Positions 1-10,356 of a DNA stretch of 13,771 bases are shown one piece after another (within the stretch, counting starts at the first letter, position 1; every line of letters starts with the position of its first letter). Source of the DNA: Saccoglossus kowalevskii (taxonomy: Eukaryota > Hemichordata > Enteropneusta > Harrimaniidae); NCBI RefSeq assembly GCF_000003605.2, contig NW_003147543.1:1-13771 (forward strand), in the 5' to 3' direction. Both the position numbers and the translations under genes were made by a program. Under the pieces are notes generated by a model. That model was not told where the DNA came from and did no database searches. It saw only the letters and a program-made list of their open reading frames with translations.

Positions 1-94
1 ATAAAATATTGTCTATGTTGGTGTTTTTGTTGGGTCTACATCTCTTTGGCTAATACAGTAAACAATAAGAACAATTGAAATGTGTTCCAAATTC
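1..94. other. Flanking or highly decayed sequence left of the satellite
   Basis: AT-rich sequence with no clear copy of the 136-bp unit, no credible coding frame and no RNA gene that I can recognise. The stretch near 55-80 (agtaaacaataagaacaatt) loosely resembles the unit's gtgtaaac plus aatgcaagaacaactt with the landmark deleted, so part of it may be a very old monomer. That match is weak. It could equally be unrelated flanking DNA. Confidence 0.6.
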
Positions 95-165
95 TTGATA
101 TTTTGCCAAAATGATGTTCCCTCCAATGCATCACAAAGCAAGTTATCTGCAAGTTCCCTATAGAG
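95..165 (+). repeat. Degenerate edge monomer with a 42-bp internal deletion
   Basis: The segment gcatcacaaagcaagtta at 128-145 matches unit positions 51-68 with one substitution. It is followed at 149 by gcaagttccc, which matches unit positions 114-123. The two blocks lie 63 bp apart in a normal unit but only 21 bp apart here, so 42 bp are missing, including the G-rich ggaggaggcc block. The tail (ctatagagtag) is also diverged from cccatagtgta. The left limit is approximate, because similarity fades around 90-100. Confidence 0.8.
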
Positions 166-301
166 TAGTCAAATAATGCAAGAAAAATTTAGATACCTAA
201 AATTTGTCCTCAAATGCATCACAAAGCAAATTACTAAAAAGCGTGTGTATGGGAGGAGGCCTTGTTTCTATGGAAATGGCAAGTTCCCATAGTGTAAACT
301 T
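166..301 (+). repeat. First near-intact edge monomer, diverged at its start
   Basis: From ataatgcaag (173) onward this follows the consensus. It lacks the usual ttgcatac that precedes ataatgc, so the left arm of the conserved dyad is lost. It also has agaaaaatttag in place of agaacaactttag, one base shorter. The rest, with tttgtcc, aatg, tact and agcgtgtgt, is normal. It is a transition from the decayed edge to the homogeneous core. Confidence 0.85.
268..292 (+). repeat. Inverted repeat 1 of the monomer (example copy)
   Basis: CTATGG at 268-273 and CCATAG at 287-292 are perfect reverse complements around a 13-nt interval. The AA and TTC just inside could add two pairs with one bulged C. It recurs in nearly every monomer. 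E-type units read TTATGG, which weakens the outer pair; units with cccc enlarge the bulge; monomer 1 (ctatgaaaatgg) breaks it. No function is shown. Confidence 0.6.
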
Positions 302-316
302 GCATACATAATGCAA
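300..316 (+). repeat. Inverted repeat 2 at the landmark (example copy)
   Basis: TTGCAT (300-305), loop ACATA (306-310), ATGCAA (311-316): a perfect 6-bp dyad. It is kept in nearly all copies. The two gtaaaactgc units (landmarks at 2884 and 5469) lose the outer pair, the landmark at 11990 changes only the loop, and the edge monomer at 166 lacks the left arm. Its centre lies about 28 bp from the centre of inverted repeat 1. A protein-binding dyad or small cruciform is possible but unproven. Confidence 0.65.
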
Positions 317-2066
317 AAACAACTTGAGATACCTAAAATTTGTCCTCAAATGCATCACAAAGCAAATTACTAAAATGCGTGTGCATGGGAGGGGGCCTTG
401 TTTCTATGAAAATGGCAAGTTCCCCATAGTGTAAAGTTGCATACATAATGCAAAAACAACTTGAGATACCTAAAATTTGTCCTCAAACGCATCACAAAGC
501 AAATTACTAAAAAGCATGTGTATGGGAGGAGGCCTTGTTTCTATGGAAATGGCAAGTTCCCATAGTGTAAACTTGCATACATAATGCAAAAACAACTTTA
601 GATACCTAAAATTGTTCCTCAAACTCATCACAAAGCAAATTACTAAAATGCGTGTGCATGGGAGGGACCTTGTTTCTATGGAAATGGCAAGTTCCCATAG
701 TGTAAACTTGCATACATAATGCAAAAACAACTTGAGATACCTAAAATTTGTCCTCAAACGCATCACAAAGCAAATTACTAAAAAGCATGTGTATGGGAGG
801 AGGCCTTGTTTCTATGGAAATAGCAAGTTCCCATAGTGTAAAATTGCATACATAATGCAAAAACAACTTTAGATACCTAAAATTTGACCTCAAACGCATC
901 ACAAAGCAAATTACTAAAATGCGTGTGCATGGGAGGAGGCCTTGTTTCTATGGAAATGGCAAGTTCCCCATAGTGTAAAGTTGCATACATAATGCAAAAA
1001 CAACTTGAGATACCTAAAATTTGTCCTCAAATGCATCACAAAGCAAATTACTAAAATGCGTGTGTATGGGAGGAGGCCTTGTTTCTATGGAAATGGCAAG
1101 TTCCCATAGTGTAAACTTGCATACATAATGCAAAAACAACTTGAGATACCTAAAATTTGTCCTCAAACGCATCACAAAGCAAATTACTAAAAAGCATGTG
1201 TATGGGAGGAGGCCTTGTTTCTATGGAAATGGCAAGTTCCCATAGTGTAAACTTGCATACATAATGCAAAAACAACTTTAGATACCTAAAATTGTTCCTC
1301 AAACTCATCACAAAGCAAATTACTAAAATGCGTGTGCATGGGAGGGACCTTGTTTCTATGGAAATGGCAAGTCCCATAGTGTAAAATTGCATACATAATG
1401 CAAAAACAACTTGAGATACTAAAATTTGTCCTCAAATGCATCACAAAGCAAATTTCTAAAATGCGTGTGCATGGGAGGGACCTTGTTTCTATGGAAATGG
1501 CAAGTTCCCATAGTGTAAACTTGCATACATAATGCAAAAACAACTTGAGATACCTAAAATTTGTCCTCAAATGCATCACAAAGCAAATTTCTAAAAAGCG
1601 TGTGTATGGGAGGAGGCCTTGTTTCTATGGAAATGGCAAGTTCCCATAGTGTAAAGTTGCATACATAATGCAAGAACAACTTTAGATACCTAAAAATTTT
1701 CCTCAAACGCATCACAAAGCAAATTACTAAAAAGCATGTGTATGGGAGGAGGCCTTGTTTCTATGGAAATGGCAAGTTCCCATAGTGTAAACTTGCATAC
1801 ATAATGCAAAAACAACTTGAGATACCTAAAATTTGTCCTCAAATGCATCACAAAGCAAATTACTAAAATGCGTGTGCATGGGAGGAGGCCTTGTTTTTAT
1901 GGAAATGGCAAGTTCCCATAGTGTAAACTTGCATACATAATGCAAAAACAACTTGAGATACCTAAAATTTGTCCTCAAATGCATCACAAAGCAAATTACT
2001 AAAATGCGTGTGCATGGGAGGAGGCCTTGTTTCTATGGAAATGGCAAGTTCCCATAGTGTAAAGTT
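302..2066 (+). repeat. Array segment, monomers 1-13
   Basis: Monomer starts: 302, 439, 575, 710, 846, 983, 1119, 1255, 1389, 1523, 1659, 1795, 1931. Subtype order: B0-like, C, A1, A2, A3, F, C, A1, B2, B3, B4, E, F. Monomer 1 has gggagggggcc and an unusual ctatgaaaatgg. Monomers 8 and 9 are 134 bp each: an A1 is joined directly to a B2 without A2 and A3, and each carries one extra single-base deletion. This looks like a recombination junction between the A and B orders, or partly a sequence error. Confidence 0.9.
575..982 (+). repeat. A1-A2-A3 cassette, copy 1
   Basis: Three consecutive monomers of 135, 136 and 137 bp: A1 with gggagggacc, A2 with aaatagc, A3 with tttgacc and cccc. The total is 408 bp, three times 136. 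It matches 3835-4242 at all diagnostic sites at an offset of 3260 bp. Confidence 0.9.
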
Positions 2067-3290
2067 GCATACATAATGCAAAAACAACTTGAGATACCTA
2101 AAATTTGTCCTCAAACGCATCACAAAGCAAATTACTAAAAAGCATGTGTATGGGAGGAGGCCTTGTTTCTATGGAAATGGCAAGTTCCCATAGTGTAAAC
2201 TTGCATACATAATGCAAAAACAACTTGAGATACCTAAAATTTTTCCTCAAACGCATCACAAAGCAAATTACTAAAAAGCATGTGTATGGGAGGAGGCCTT
2301 GTTTCTATGGAAATGGCAAGTTCCCATAGTGTAAACTTGCATACATAATGCAAAAACAACTTGAGATACCTAAAATTTTTCCTCAAACGCATCACAAAGC
2401 AAATTACTAAAAAGCATGTGTATGGGAGGAGGCCTTGTTTCTATGGAAATGGCAAGTTCCCATAGTGTAAACTTGCATACATAATGCAAAAACAACTTGA
2501 GATACCTAAAATTTGTCCTCAAATGCATCACAAAGCAAATTACTAAAATGCGTGTGCATGGGAGGAGGCCTTGTTTTTATGGAAATGGCAAGTTCCCATA
2601 GTGTAAACTTGCATACATAATGCAAAAACAACTTGAGATACCTAAAATTTGTCCTCAAATGCATCACAAAGCAAATTACTAAAATGCGTGTGCATGGGAG
2701 GAGGCCTTGTTTTTATGGAAATGGCAAGTTCCCCATAGTGTAAAGTTGCATACATAATGCAAAAATAACTTGAGATACCTAAAATTTTTCCTCAAACTCA
2801 TCACAAAGCAAATTACTAAAAAGCATGTGCATGGGAGGAGGCCTTGTTTCTATGGAAATGGCAAGTTCCCATAGTGTAAAACTGCATACATAATGCAAAA
2901 ACAACTTGAGATACCTAAAATTTGTCCTCAAATGCATCACAAAGCAAATTTCTAAAATGCGTGTGCATGGGAGGGACCTTGTTTCTATGGAAATGGCAAG
3001 TTCCCATAGTGTAAACTTGCATACATAATGCAAAAACAACTTGAGATACCTAAAATTTGTCCTCAAATGCATCACAAAGCAAATTTCTGAAAAGCGTGTG
3101 TATGGGAGGAGGCCTTGTTTCTATGGAAATGGCAAGTTCCCATAGTGTAAAGTTGCATACATAATGCAAGAACAACTTTAGATACCTAAAAATTTTCCTC
3201 AAACGCATCACAAAGCAAATTACTAAAAAGCATGTGTATGGGAGGAGGCCTTGTTTCTATGGAAATGGCAAGTTCCCATAGTGTAAAGTT
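2067..3290 (+). repeat. Nine-monomer higher-order unit (1224 bp)
   Basis: Monomer starts: 2067, 2203, 2339, 2475, 2611, 2748, 2884, 3019, 3155. Order: C-D-D-E-B0-B1-B2-B3-B4. The next two monomers (3291, 3427) are again C-D, so the order begins to repeat after nine units. The same order with an extra B4, and F in place of E, occurs at 8596-9955. The B1 copy ends in the rare gtaaaactgc, shared only with the B1 at 5333. The B3 copy has a private tttctgaaaag. Confidence 0.88.
2611..3290 (+). repeat. B0-B1-B2-B3-B4 cassette, copy 1
   Basis: Five monomers of 137, 136, 135, 136 and 136 bp, 680 bp in all. B0 here has gtttttatgg with aggaggcc, unlike the gggggcc with gtttctatgg of the copies at 6828, 7780 and 9140. 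Confidence 0.9.
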
Positions 3291-3834
3291 GCATACATAA
3301 TGCAAAAACAACTTGAGATACCTAAAATTTGTCCTCAAACGCATCACAAAGCAAATTACTAAAAAGCATGTGTATGGGAGGAGGCCTTGTTTCTATGGAA
3401 ATGGCAAGTTCCCATAGTGTAAACTTGCATACATAATGCAAAAACAACTTGAGATACCTAAAATTTTTCCTCAAACGCATCACAAAGCAAATTACTAAAA
3501 AGCATGTGTATGGGAGGAGGCCTTGTTTCTATGGAAATGGCAAGTTCCCATAGTGTAAACTTGCATACATAATGCAAGAACAACTTTAGATACCTAACAA
3601 TTTTCCTCAAATGCATCACAAAGCAAATTACTAAAAAGCATGTGTATGGGAGGAGGCCTTGTTTCTATGGAAATGGCAAGTTCCCATAGTGTAAAGTTGC
3701 ATACATAATGCAAGAACAACTTTAGATACCTAAAAATTTTCCTCAAACGCATCACAAAGCAAATTACTAAAAAGCATGTGTATGGGAGGAGGCCTTGTTT
3801 CTATGGAAATGGCAAGTTCCCATAGTGTAAACTT

Positions 3835-4242
3835 GCATACATAATGCAAAAACAACTTTAGATACCTAAAATTGTTCCTCAAACTCATCACAAAGCAAAT
3901 TACTAAAATGCGTGTGCATGGGAGGGACCTTGTTTCTATGGAAATGGCAAGTTCCCATAGTGTAAACTTGCATACATAATGCAAAAACAACTTGAGATAC
4001 CTAAAATTTGTCCTCAAACGCATCACAAAGCAAATTACTAAAAAGCATGTGTATGGGAGGAGGCCTTGTTTCTATGGAAATAGCAAGTTCCCATAGTGTA
4101 AAATTGCATACATAATGCAAAAACAACTTTAGATACCTAAAATTTGACCTCAAACGCATCACAAAGCAAATTACTAAAATGCGTGTGCATGGGAGGAGGC
4201 CTTGTTTCTATGGAAATGGCAAGTTCCCCATAGTGTAAAGTT
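3835..4242 (+). repeat. A1-A2-A3 cassette, copy 2
   Basis: Same three subtypes and lengths as 575-982. A2 has aacg. It is preceded by B4 and followed by E. Confidence 0.9.
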
Positions 4243-4514
4243 GCATACATAATGCAAAAACAACTTGAGATACCTAAAATTTGTCCTCAAATGCATCACA
4301 AAGCAAATTACTAAAATGCGTGTGCATGGGAGGAGGCCTTGTTTTTATGGAAATGGCAAGTTCCCATAGTGTAAACTTGCATACATAATGCAAAAACAAC
4401 TTGAGATACCTAAAATTTGTCCTCAAACGCATCACAAAGCAAATTACTAAAAAGCATGTGTATGGGAGGAGGCCTTGTTTCTATGGAAATGGCAAGTTCC
4501 CATAGTGTAAACTT

Positions 4515-4922
4515 GCATACATAATGCAAAAACAACTTTAGATACCTAAAATTGTTCCTCAAACTCATCACAAAGCAAATTACTAAAATGCGTGTGCATG
4601 GGAGGGACCTTGTTTCTATGGAAATGGCAAGTTCCCATAGTGTAAACTTGCATACATAATGCAAAAACAACTTGAGATACCTAAAATTTGTCCTCAAATG
4701 CATCACAAAGCAAATTACTAAAAAGCATGTGTATGGGAGGAGGCCTTGTTTCTATGGAAATAGCAAGTTCCCATAGTGTAAAATTGCATACATAATGCAA
4801 AAACAACTTTAGATACCTAAAATTTGACCTCAAACGCATCACAAAGCAAATTACTAAAATGCGTGTGCATGGGAGGAGGCCTTGTTTCTATGGAAATGGC
4901 AAGTTCCCCATAGTGTAAAGTT
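4515..4922 (+). repeat. A1-A2-A3 cassette, copy 3
   Basis: Same order. A2 has aatg rather than aacg, which distinguishes this copy from copies 1 and 2 and groups it with the copies at 6012 and 11037. It is preceded by C and followed by D. Confidence 0.9.
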
Positions 4923-5195
4923 GCATACATAATGCAAAAACAACTTGAGATACCTAAAAATTTTTCCTCAAACGCATCACAAAGCAAATTACTAAAAAGC
5001 ATGTGTATGGGAGGAGGCCTTGTTTCTATGGAAATGGCAAGTTCCCATAGTGTAAACTTGCATACATAATGCAAAAACAACTTGAGATACCTAAAATTTG
5101 TCCTCAAATGCATCACAAAGCAAATTACTAAAATGCGTGTGCATGGGAGGAGGCCTTGTTTTTATGGAAATGGCAAGTTCCCATAGTGTAAACTT

Positions 5196-5875
5196 GCATA
5201 CATAATGCAAAAACAACTTGAGATACCTAAAATTTGTCCTCAAATGCATCACAAAGCAAATTACTAAAATGCGTGTGCATGGGAGGAGGCCTTGTTTTTA
5301 TGGAAATGGCAAGTTCCCCATAGTGTAAAGTTGCATACATAATGCAAAAATAACTTGAGATACCTAAAATTTTTCCTCAAACTCATCACAAAGCAAATTA
5401 CTAAAAAGCATGTGCATGGGAGGAGGCCTTGTTTCTATGGAAATGGCAAGTTCCCATAGTGTAAAACTGCATACATAATGCAAAAACAACTTGAGATACC
5501 TAAAATTTGTCCTCAAATGCATCACAAAGCAAATTTCTAAAATGCGTGTGCATGGGAGGGACCTTGTTTCTATGGAAATGGCAAGTTCCCATAGTGTAAA
5601 CTTGCATACATAATGCAAAAACAACTTGAGATACCTAAAATTTGTCCTCAAATGCATCACAAAGCAAATTACTAAAAAGCATGTGTATGGGAGGAGGCCT
5701 TGTTTCTATGGAAATGGCAAGTTCCCATAGTGTAAACTTGCATACATAATGCAAGAACAACTTTAGATACCTAACAATTTTCCTCAAATGCATCACAAAG
5801 CAAATTACTAAAAAGCATGTGTATGGGAGGAGGCCTTGTTTCTATGGAAATGGCAAGTTCCCATAGTGTAAAGTT
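5196..5875 (+). repeat. B cassette, copy 2, with G replacing B3
   Basis: B0, B1 and B2 match copy 1, including gtttttatgg in B0 and the rare gtaaaactgc at the end of B1 (offset 2585 bp). The next monomer (5604) is G (aaattact, agcatgtgt) where B3 is expected, followed by the ctaacaattttcc variant of B4. Confidence 0.88.
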
Positions 5876-6011
5876 GCATACATAATGCAAGAACAACTTT
5901 AGATACCTAAAAATTTTCCTCAAACGCATCACAAAGCAAATTACTAAAAAGCATGTGTATGGGAGGAGGCCTTGTTTCTATGGAAATGGCAAGTTCCCAT
6001 AGTGTAAACTT

Positions 6012-6419
6012 GCATACATAATGCAAAAACAACTTTAGATACCTAAAATTGTTCCTCAAACTCATCACAAAGCAAATTACTAAAATGCGTGTGCATGGGA
6101 GGGACCTTGTTTCTATGGAAATGGCAAGTTCCCATAGTGTAAACTTGCATACATAATGCAAAAACAACTTGAGATACCTAAAATTTGTCCTCAAATGCAT
6201 CACAAAGCAAATTACTAAAAAGCACGTGTATGGGAGGAGGCCTTGTTTCTATGGAAATAGCAAGTTCCCATAGTGTAAAATTGCATACATAATGCAAAAA
6301 CAACTTTAGATACCTAAAATTTGACCTCAAACGCATCACAAAGCAAATTACTAAAATGCGTGTGCATGGGAGGAGGCCTTGTTTCTATGGAAATGGCAAG
6401 TTCCCCATAGTGTAAAGTT
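6012..6419 (+). repeat. A1-A2-A3 cassette, copy 4
   Basis: Same order, with aatg and the rare agcacgtg in A2. It is preceded by B4 and followed by D-E-E-B0. Confidence 0.9.
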
Positions 6420-6555
6420 GCATACATAATGCAAAAACAACTTGAGATACCTAAAATTTTTCCTCAAACGCATCACAAAGCAAATTACTAAAAAGCATGT
6501 GTATGGGAGGAGGCCTTGTTTCTATGGAAATGGCAAGTTCCCATAGTGTAAACTT

Positions 6556-7507
6556 GCATACATAATGCAAAAACAACTTGAGATACCTAAAATTTGTCCT
6601 CAAATGCATCACAAAGCAAATTACTAAAATGCGTGTGCATGGGAGGAGGCCTTGTTTTTATGGAAATGGCAAGTTCCCATAGTGTAAACTTGCATACATA
6701 ATGCAAAAACAACTTGAGATACCTAAAATTTGTCCTCAAATGCATCACAAAGCAAATTACTAAAATGCGTGTGCATGGGAGGAGGCCTTGTTTTTATGGA
6801 AATGGCAAGTTCCCATAGTGTAAACTTGCATACATAATGCAAAAACAACTTGAGATACCTAAAATTTGTCCTCAAATGCATCACAAAGCAAATTACTAAA
6901 ATGCGTGTGCATGGGAGGGGGCCTTGTTTCTATGGAAATGGCAAGTTCCCCATAGTGTAAAGTTGCATACATAATGCAAAAATAACTTGAGATACCTAAA
7001 ATTTTTCCTCAAACTCATCACAAAGCAAATTACTAAAAAGCATGTGCATGGGAGGAGGCCTTGTTTCTATGGAAATGGCAAGTTCCCATAGTGTAAAATT
7101 GCATACATAATGCAAAAACAACTTGAGATACCTAAAATTTGTCCTCAAATGCATCACAAAGCAAATTTCTAAAATGCGTGTGCATGGGAGGGACCTTGTT
7201 TCTATGGAAATGGCAAGTTCCCATAGTGTAAACTTGCATACATAATGCAAAAACAACTTGAGATACCTAAAATTTGTCCTCAAATGCATCACAAAGCAAA
7301 TTTCTAAAAAGCGTGTGTATGGGAGGAGGCCTTGTTTCTATGGAAATGGCAAGTTCCCATAGTGTAAAGTTGCATACATAATGCAAGAACAACTTTAGAT
7401 ACCTAAAAATTTTCCTCAAACGCATCACAAAGCAAATTACTAAAAAGCATGTGTATGGGAGGAGGCCTTGTTTCTATGGAAATGGCAAGTTCCCATAGTG
7501 TAAACTT
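6556..7507 (+). repeat. Seven-monomer higher-order unit, copy 1 (952 bp)
   Basis: Monomer starts: 6556, 6692, 6828, 6965, 7101, 7236, 7372. Order: E-E-B0-B1-B2-B3-B4. It is followed immediately by a second copy at a 952-bp offset. By eye the only difference is the base before the next landmark (gtaaactt here, gtaaagtt in copy 2). Lengths 136, 136, 137, 136, 135, 136 and 136 sum to exactly seven times 136. Confidence 0.93.
6828..7507 (+). repeat. B cassette, copy 3
   Basis: B0 has gggagggggcc with gtttctatgg, and B1 ends in gtaaaatt. It lies inside the first seven-monomer unit. Confidence 0.9.
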
Positions 7508-8459
7508 GCATACATAATGCAAAAACAACTTGAGATACCTAAAATTTGTCCTCAAATGCATCACAAAGCAAATTACTAAAATGCGTGTGCATGGGAGGAG
7601 GCCTTGTTTTTATGGAAATGGCAAGTTCCCATAGTGTAAACTTGCATACATAATGCAAAAACAACTTGAGATACCTAAAATTTGTCCTCAAATGCATCAC
7701 AAAGCAAATTACTAAAATGCGTGTGCATGGGAGGAGGCCTTGTTTTTATGGAAATGGCAAGTTCCCATAGTGTAAACTTGCATACATAATGCAAAAACAA
7801 CTTGAGATACCTAAAATTTGTCCTCAAATGCATCACAAAGCAAATTACTAAAATGCGTGTGCATGGGAGGGGGCCTTGTTTCTATGGAAATGGCAAGTTC
7901 CCCATAGTGTAAAGTTGCATACATAATGCAAAAATAACTTGAGATACCTAAAATTTTTCCTCAAACTCATCACAAAGCAAATTACTAAAAAGCATGTGCA
8001 TGGGAGGAGGCCTTGTTTCTATGGAAATGGCAAGTTCCCATAGTGTAAAATTGCATACATAATGCAAAAACAACTTGAGATACCTAAAATTTGTCCTCAA
8101 ATGCATCACAAAGCAAATTTCTAAAATGCGTGTGCATGGGAGGGACCTTGTTTCTATGGAAATGGCAAGTTCCCATAGTGTAAACTTGCATACATAATGC
8201 AAAAACAACTTGAGATACCTAAAATTTGTCCTCAAATGCATCACAAAGCAAATTTCTAAAAAGCGTGTGTATGGGAGGAGGCCTTGTTTCTATGGAAATG
8301 GCAAGTTCCCATAGTGTAAAGTTGCATACATAATGCAAGAACAACTTTAGATACCTAAAAATTTTCCTCAAACGCATCACAAAGCAAATTACTAAAAAGC
8401 ATGTGTATGGGAGGAGGCCTTGTTTCTATGGAAATGGCAAGTTCCCATAGTGTAAAGTT
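7508..8459 (+). repeat. Seven-monomer higher-order unit, copy 2 (952 bp)
   Basis: Monomer starts: 7508, 7644, 7780, 7917, 8053, 8188, 8324. Order: E-E-B0-B1-B2-B3-B4, the same as 6556-7507 apart from a C to G difference (7505 versus 8457). Near identity over 952 bp, when neighbouring monomers differ at many sites, shows that the seven-unit block was copied as a whole and recently. Confidence 0.93.
7780..8459 (+). repeat. B cassette, copy 4
   Basis: Same as copy 3 apart from the last diagnostic base before the next landmark (gtaaagtt). It lies inside the second seven-monomer unit. Confidence 0.9.
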
Positions 8460-9955
8460 GCATACATAATGCAAGAACAACTTTAGATACCTAAAAATTT
8501 TCCTCAAACGCATCACAAAGCAAATTACTAAAAAGCATGTGTATGGGAGGAGGCCTTGTTTCTATGGAAATGGCAAGTTCCCATAGTGTAAAGTTGCATA
8601 CATAATGCAAAAACAACTTGAGATACCTAAAATTTGTCCTCAAACGCATCACAAAGCAAATTACTAAAAAGCATGTGTATGGGAGGAGGCCTTGTTTCTA
8701 TGGAAATGGCAAGTTCCCATAGTGTAAACTTGCATACATAATGCAAAAACAACTTGAGATACCTAAAATTTTTCCTCAAACGCATCACAAAGCAAATTAC
8801 TAAAAAGCATGTGTATGGGAGGAGGCCTTGTTTCTATGGAAATGGCAAGTTCCCATAGTGTAAACTTGCATACATAATGCAAATACAACTTGAGATACCT
8901 AAAATTTTTCCTCAAACGCATCACAAAGCAAATTACTAAAAAGCATGTGTATGGGAGGAGGCCTTGTTTCTATGGAAATGGCAAGTTCCCATAGTGTAAA
9001 CTTGCATACATAATGCAAAAACAACTTGAGATACCTAAAATTTGTCCTCAAATGCATCACAAAGCAAATTACTAAAATGCGTGTGCATGGGAGGAGGCCT
9101 TGTTTCTATGGAAATGGCAAGTTCCCATAGTGTAAACTTGCATACATAATGCAAAAACAACTTGAGATACCTAAAATTTGTCCTCAAATGCATCACAAAG
9201 CAAATTACTAAAATGCGTGTGCATGGGAGGGGGCCTTGTTTCTATGGAAATGGCAAGTTCCCCATAGTGTAAAGTTGCATACATAATGCAAAAATAACTT
9301 GAGATACCTAAAATTTTTCCTCAAACTCATCACAAAGCAAATTACTAAAAAGCATGTGCATGGGAGGAGGCCTTGTTTCTATGGAAATGGCAAGTTCCCA
9401 TAGTGTAAAATTGCATACATAATGCAAAAACAACTTGAGATACCTAAAATTTGTCCTCAAATGCATCACAAAGCAAATTTCTAAAATGCGTGTGCATGGG
9501 AGGGACCTTGTTTCTATGGAAATGGCAAGTTCCCATAGTGTAAACTTGCATACATAATGCAAAAACAACTTGAGATACCTAAAATTTGTCCTCAAATGCA
9601 TCACAAAGCAAATTTCTAAAAAGCGTGTGTATGGGAGGAGGCCTTGTTTCTATGGAAATGGCAAGTTCCCATAGTGTAAAGTTGCATACATAATGCAAGA
9701 ACAACTTTAGATACCTAAAAATTTTCCTCAAACGCATCACAAAGCAAATTACTAAAAAGCATGTGTATGGGAGGAGGCCTTGTTTCTATGGAAATGGCAA
9801 GTTCCCATAGTGTAAAGTTGCATACATAATGCAAGAACAACTTTAGATACCTAAAAATTTTCCTCAAACGCATCACAAAGCAAATTACTAAAAAGCATGT
9901 GTATGGGAGGAGGCCTTGTTTCTATGGAAATGGCAAGTTCCCATAGTGTAAAGTT
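8460..9955 (+). repeat. B4 plus ten-monomer higher-order unit (1360 bp)
   Basis: Monomer starts: 8460 (B4), then 8596, 8732, 8868, 9004, 9140, 9277, 9413, 9548, 9684, 9820, in the order C-D-D-F-B0-B1-B2-B3-B4-B4. The block 9004-9955 matches 7644-8595 at an offset of 1360 bp, apart from T/C at 7746 versus 9106. The second D (8868) has the rare caaatacaac, shared only with the D at 12942. Confidence 0.9.
9140..9819 (+). repeat. B cassette, copy 5
   Basis: Same diagnostic bases as copy 4, at an offset of 1360 bp. It is followed by an extra B4 monomer, as copy 4 is. Confidence 0.9.
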
Positions 9956-10356
9956 GCATACATAATGCAAAAACAACTTGAGATACCTAAAATTTGACCT
10001 CAAATGCATCACAAAGCAAATTTCTAAAATGCGTGTGCATGGGAGGGACCTTGTTTCTATGGAAATGGCAAGTTCCCATAGTGTAAAATTGCATACATAA
10101 TGCAAAAACAACTTGAGATACCTAAAATTTGTCCTCAAATGCATCACAAGCAATTTCTAAAAGCGTGTGTATGGGAGGCCTTGTTTTCTATGGAAATGGC
10201 AAGTTCCCATAGTGTAAAGTTGCATACATAATGCAAAAACAACTTTAGATACCTAAAAATTTTCTCAAACGCATCACAAAGCAAATTACTAAAAAGCATG
10301 TGTATGGGAGGAGGCCTTGTTTCTATGGAAATGGCAAGTTCCCATAGTGTAAAGTT
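9956..10356 (+). repeat. Irregular patch of three monomers with clustered indels
   Basis: Monomer starts: 9956, 10091, 10222; lengths 135, 131 and 135. The first combines tttgacc, otherwise seen only in A3, with a B2 body (aaatttct, gggagggacc). The second is a B3 with several small gaps: cacaagc, caatttct, taaaagcg, gggaggcc, and one extra T in gttttcta. The third is B4-like but has caaaaac and tttctcaaac, with one C missing. Most of these are homopolymer length changes found nowhere else in the array. Confidence 0.88.

Larger units (their letters stand above)
3291..5195 (+). repeat. Array segment, monomers 23-36, with two A cassettes
   Basis: Monomer starts: 3291, 3427, 3563, 3699, 3835, 3970, 4106, 4243, 4379, 4515, 4650, 4786, 4923, 5060. 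Order: C, D, B4 variant, B4, A1, A2, A3, E, C, A1, A2, A3, D, E. Monomer 25 (3563) has the distinctive ctaacaattttcc with aatg, shared only with monomer 41 (5740). The two A cassettes start 680 bp (five units) apart. Monomer 35 (4923) is 137 bp because of one extra A in taaaaattttt. Confidence 0.9.
5196..6555 (+). repeat. Array segment, monomers 37-46
   Basis: Monomer starts: 5196, 5333, 5469, 5604, 5740, 5876, 6012, 6147, 6283, 6420. Order: B0, B1, B2, G, B4 variant, B4, A1, A2, A3, D. The block 3563-4242 (B4 variant, B4, A1, A2, A3) is matched by 5740-6419 at an offset of 2177 bp. The A2 here has the rare agcacgtg, creating a CACGTG palindrome at 6223-6228, which recurs 5025 bp downstream. 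Confidence 0.9.

Noticed and set aside
1-94. Transposon terminus or LTR at the left flank
   Set aside because: No terminal inverted repeat, target-site duplication, primer-binding site or polypurine tract could be identified in this short stretch.
80-100. G-quadruplex potential of gggaggagg (example copy at 1068-1080 and in each unit)
   Set aside because: Only short GG tracts with a long gap to the next GG. At best a weak two-tier structure, not supportable from sequence alone.
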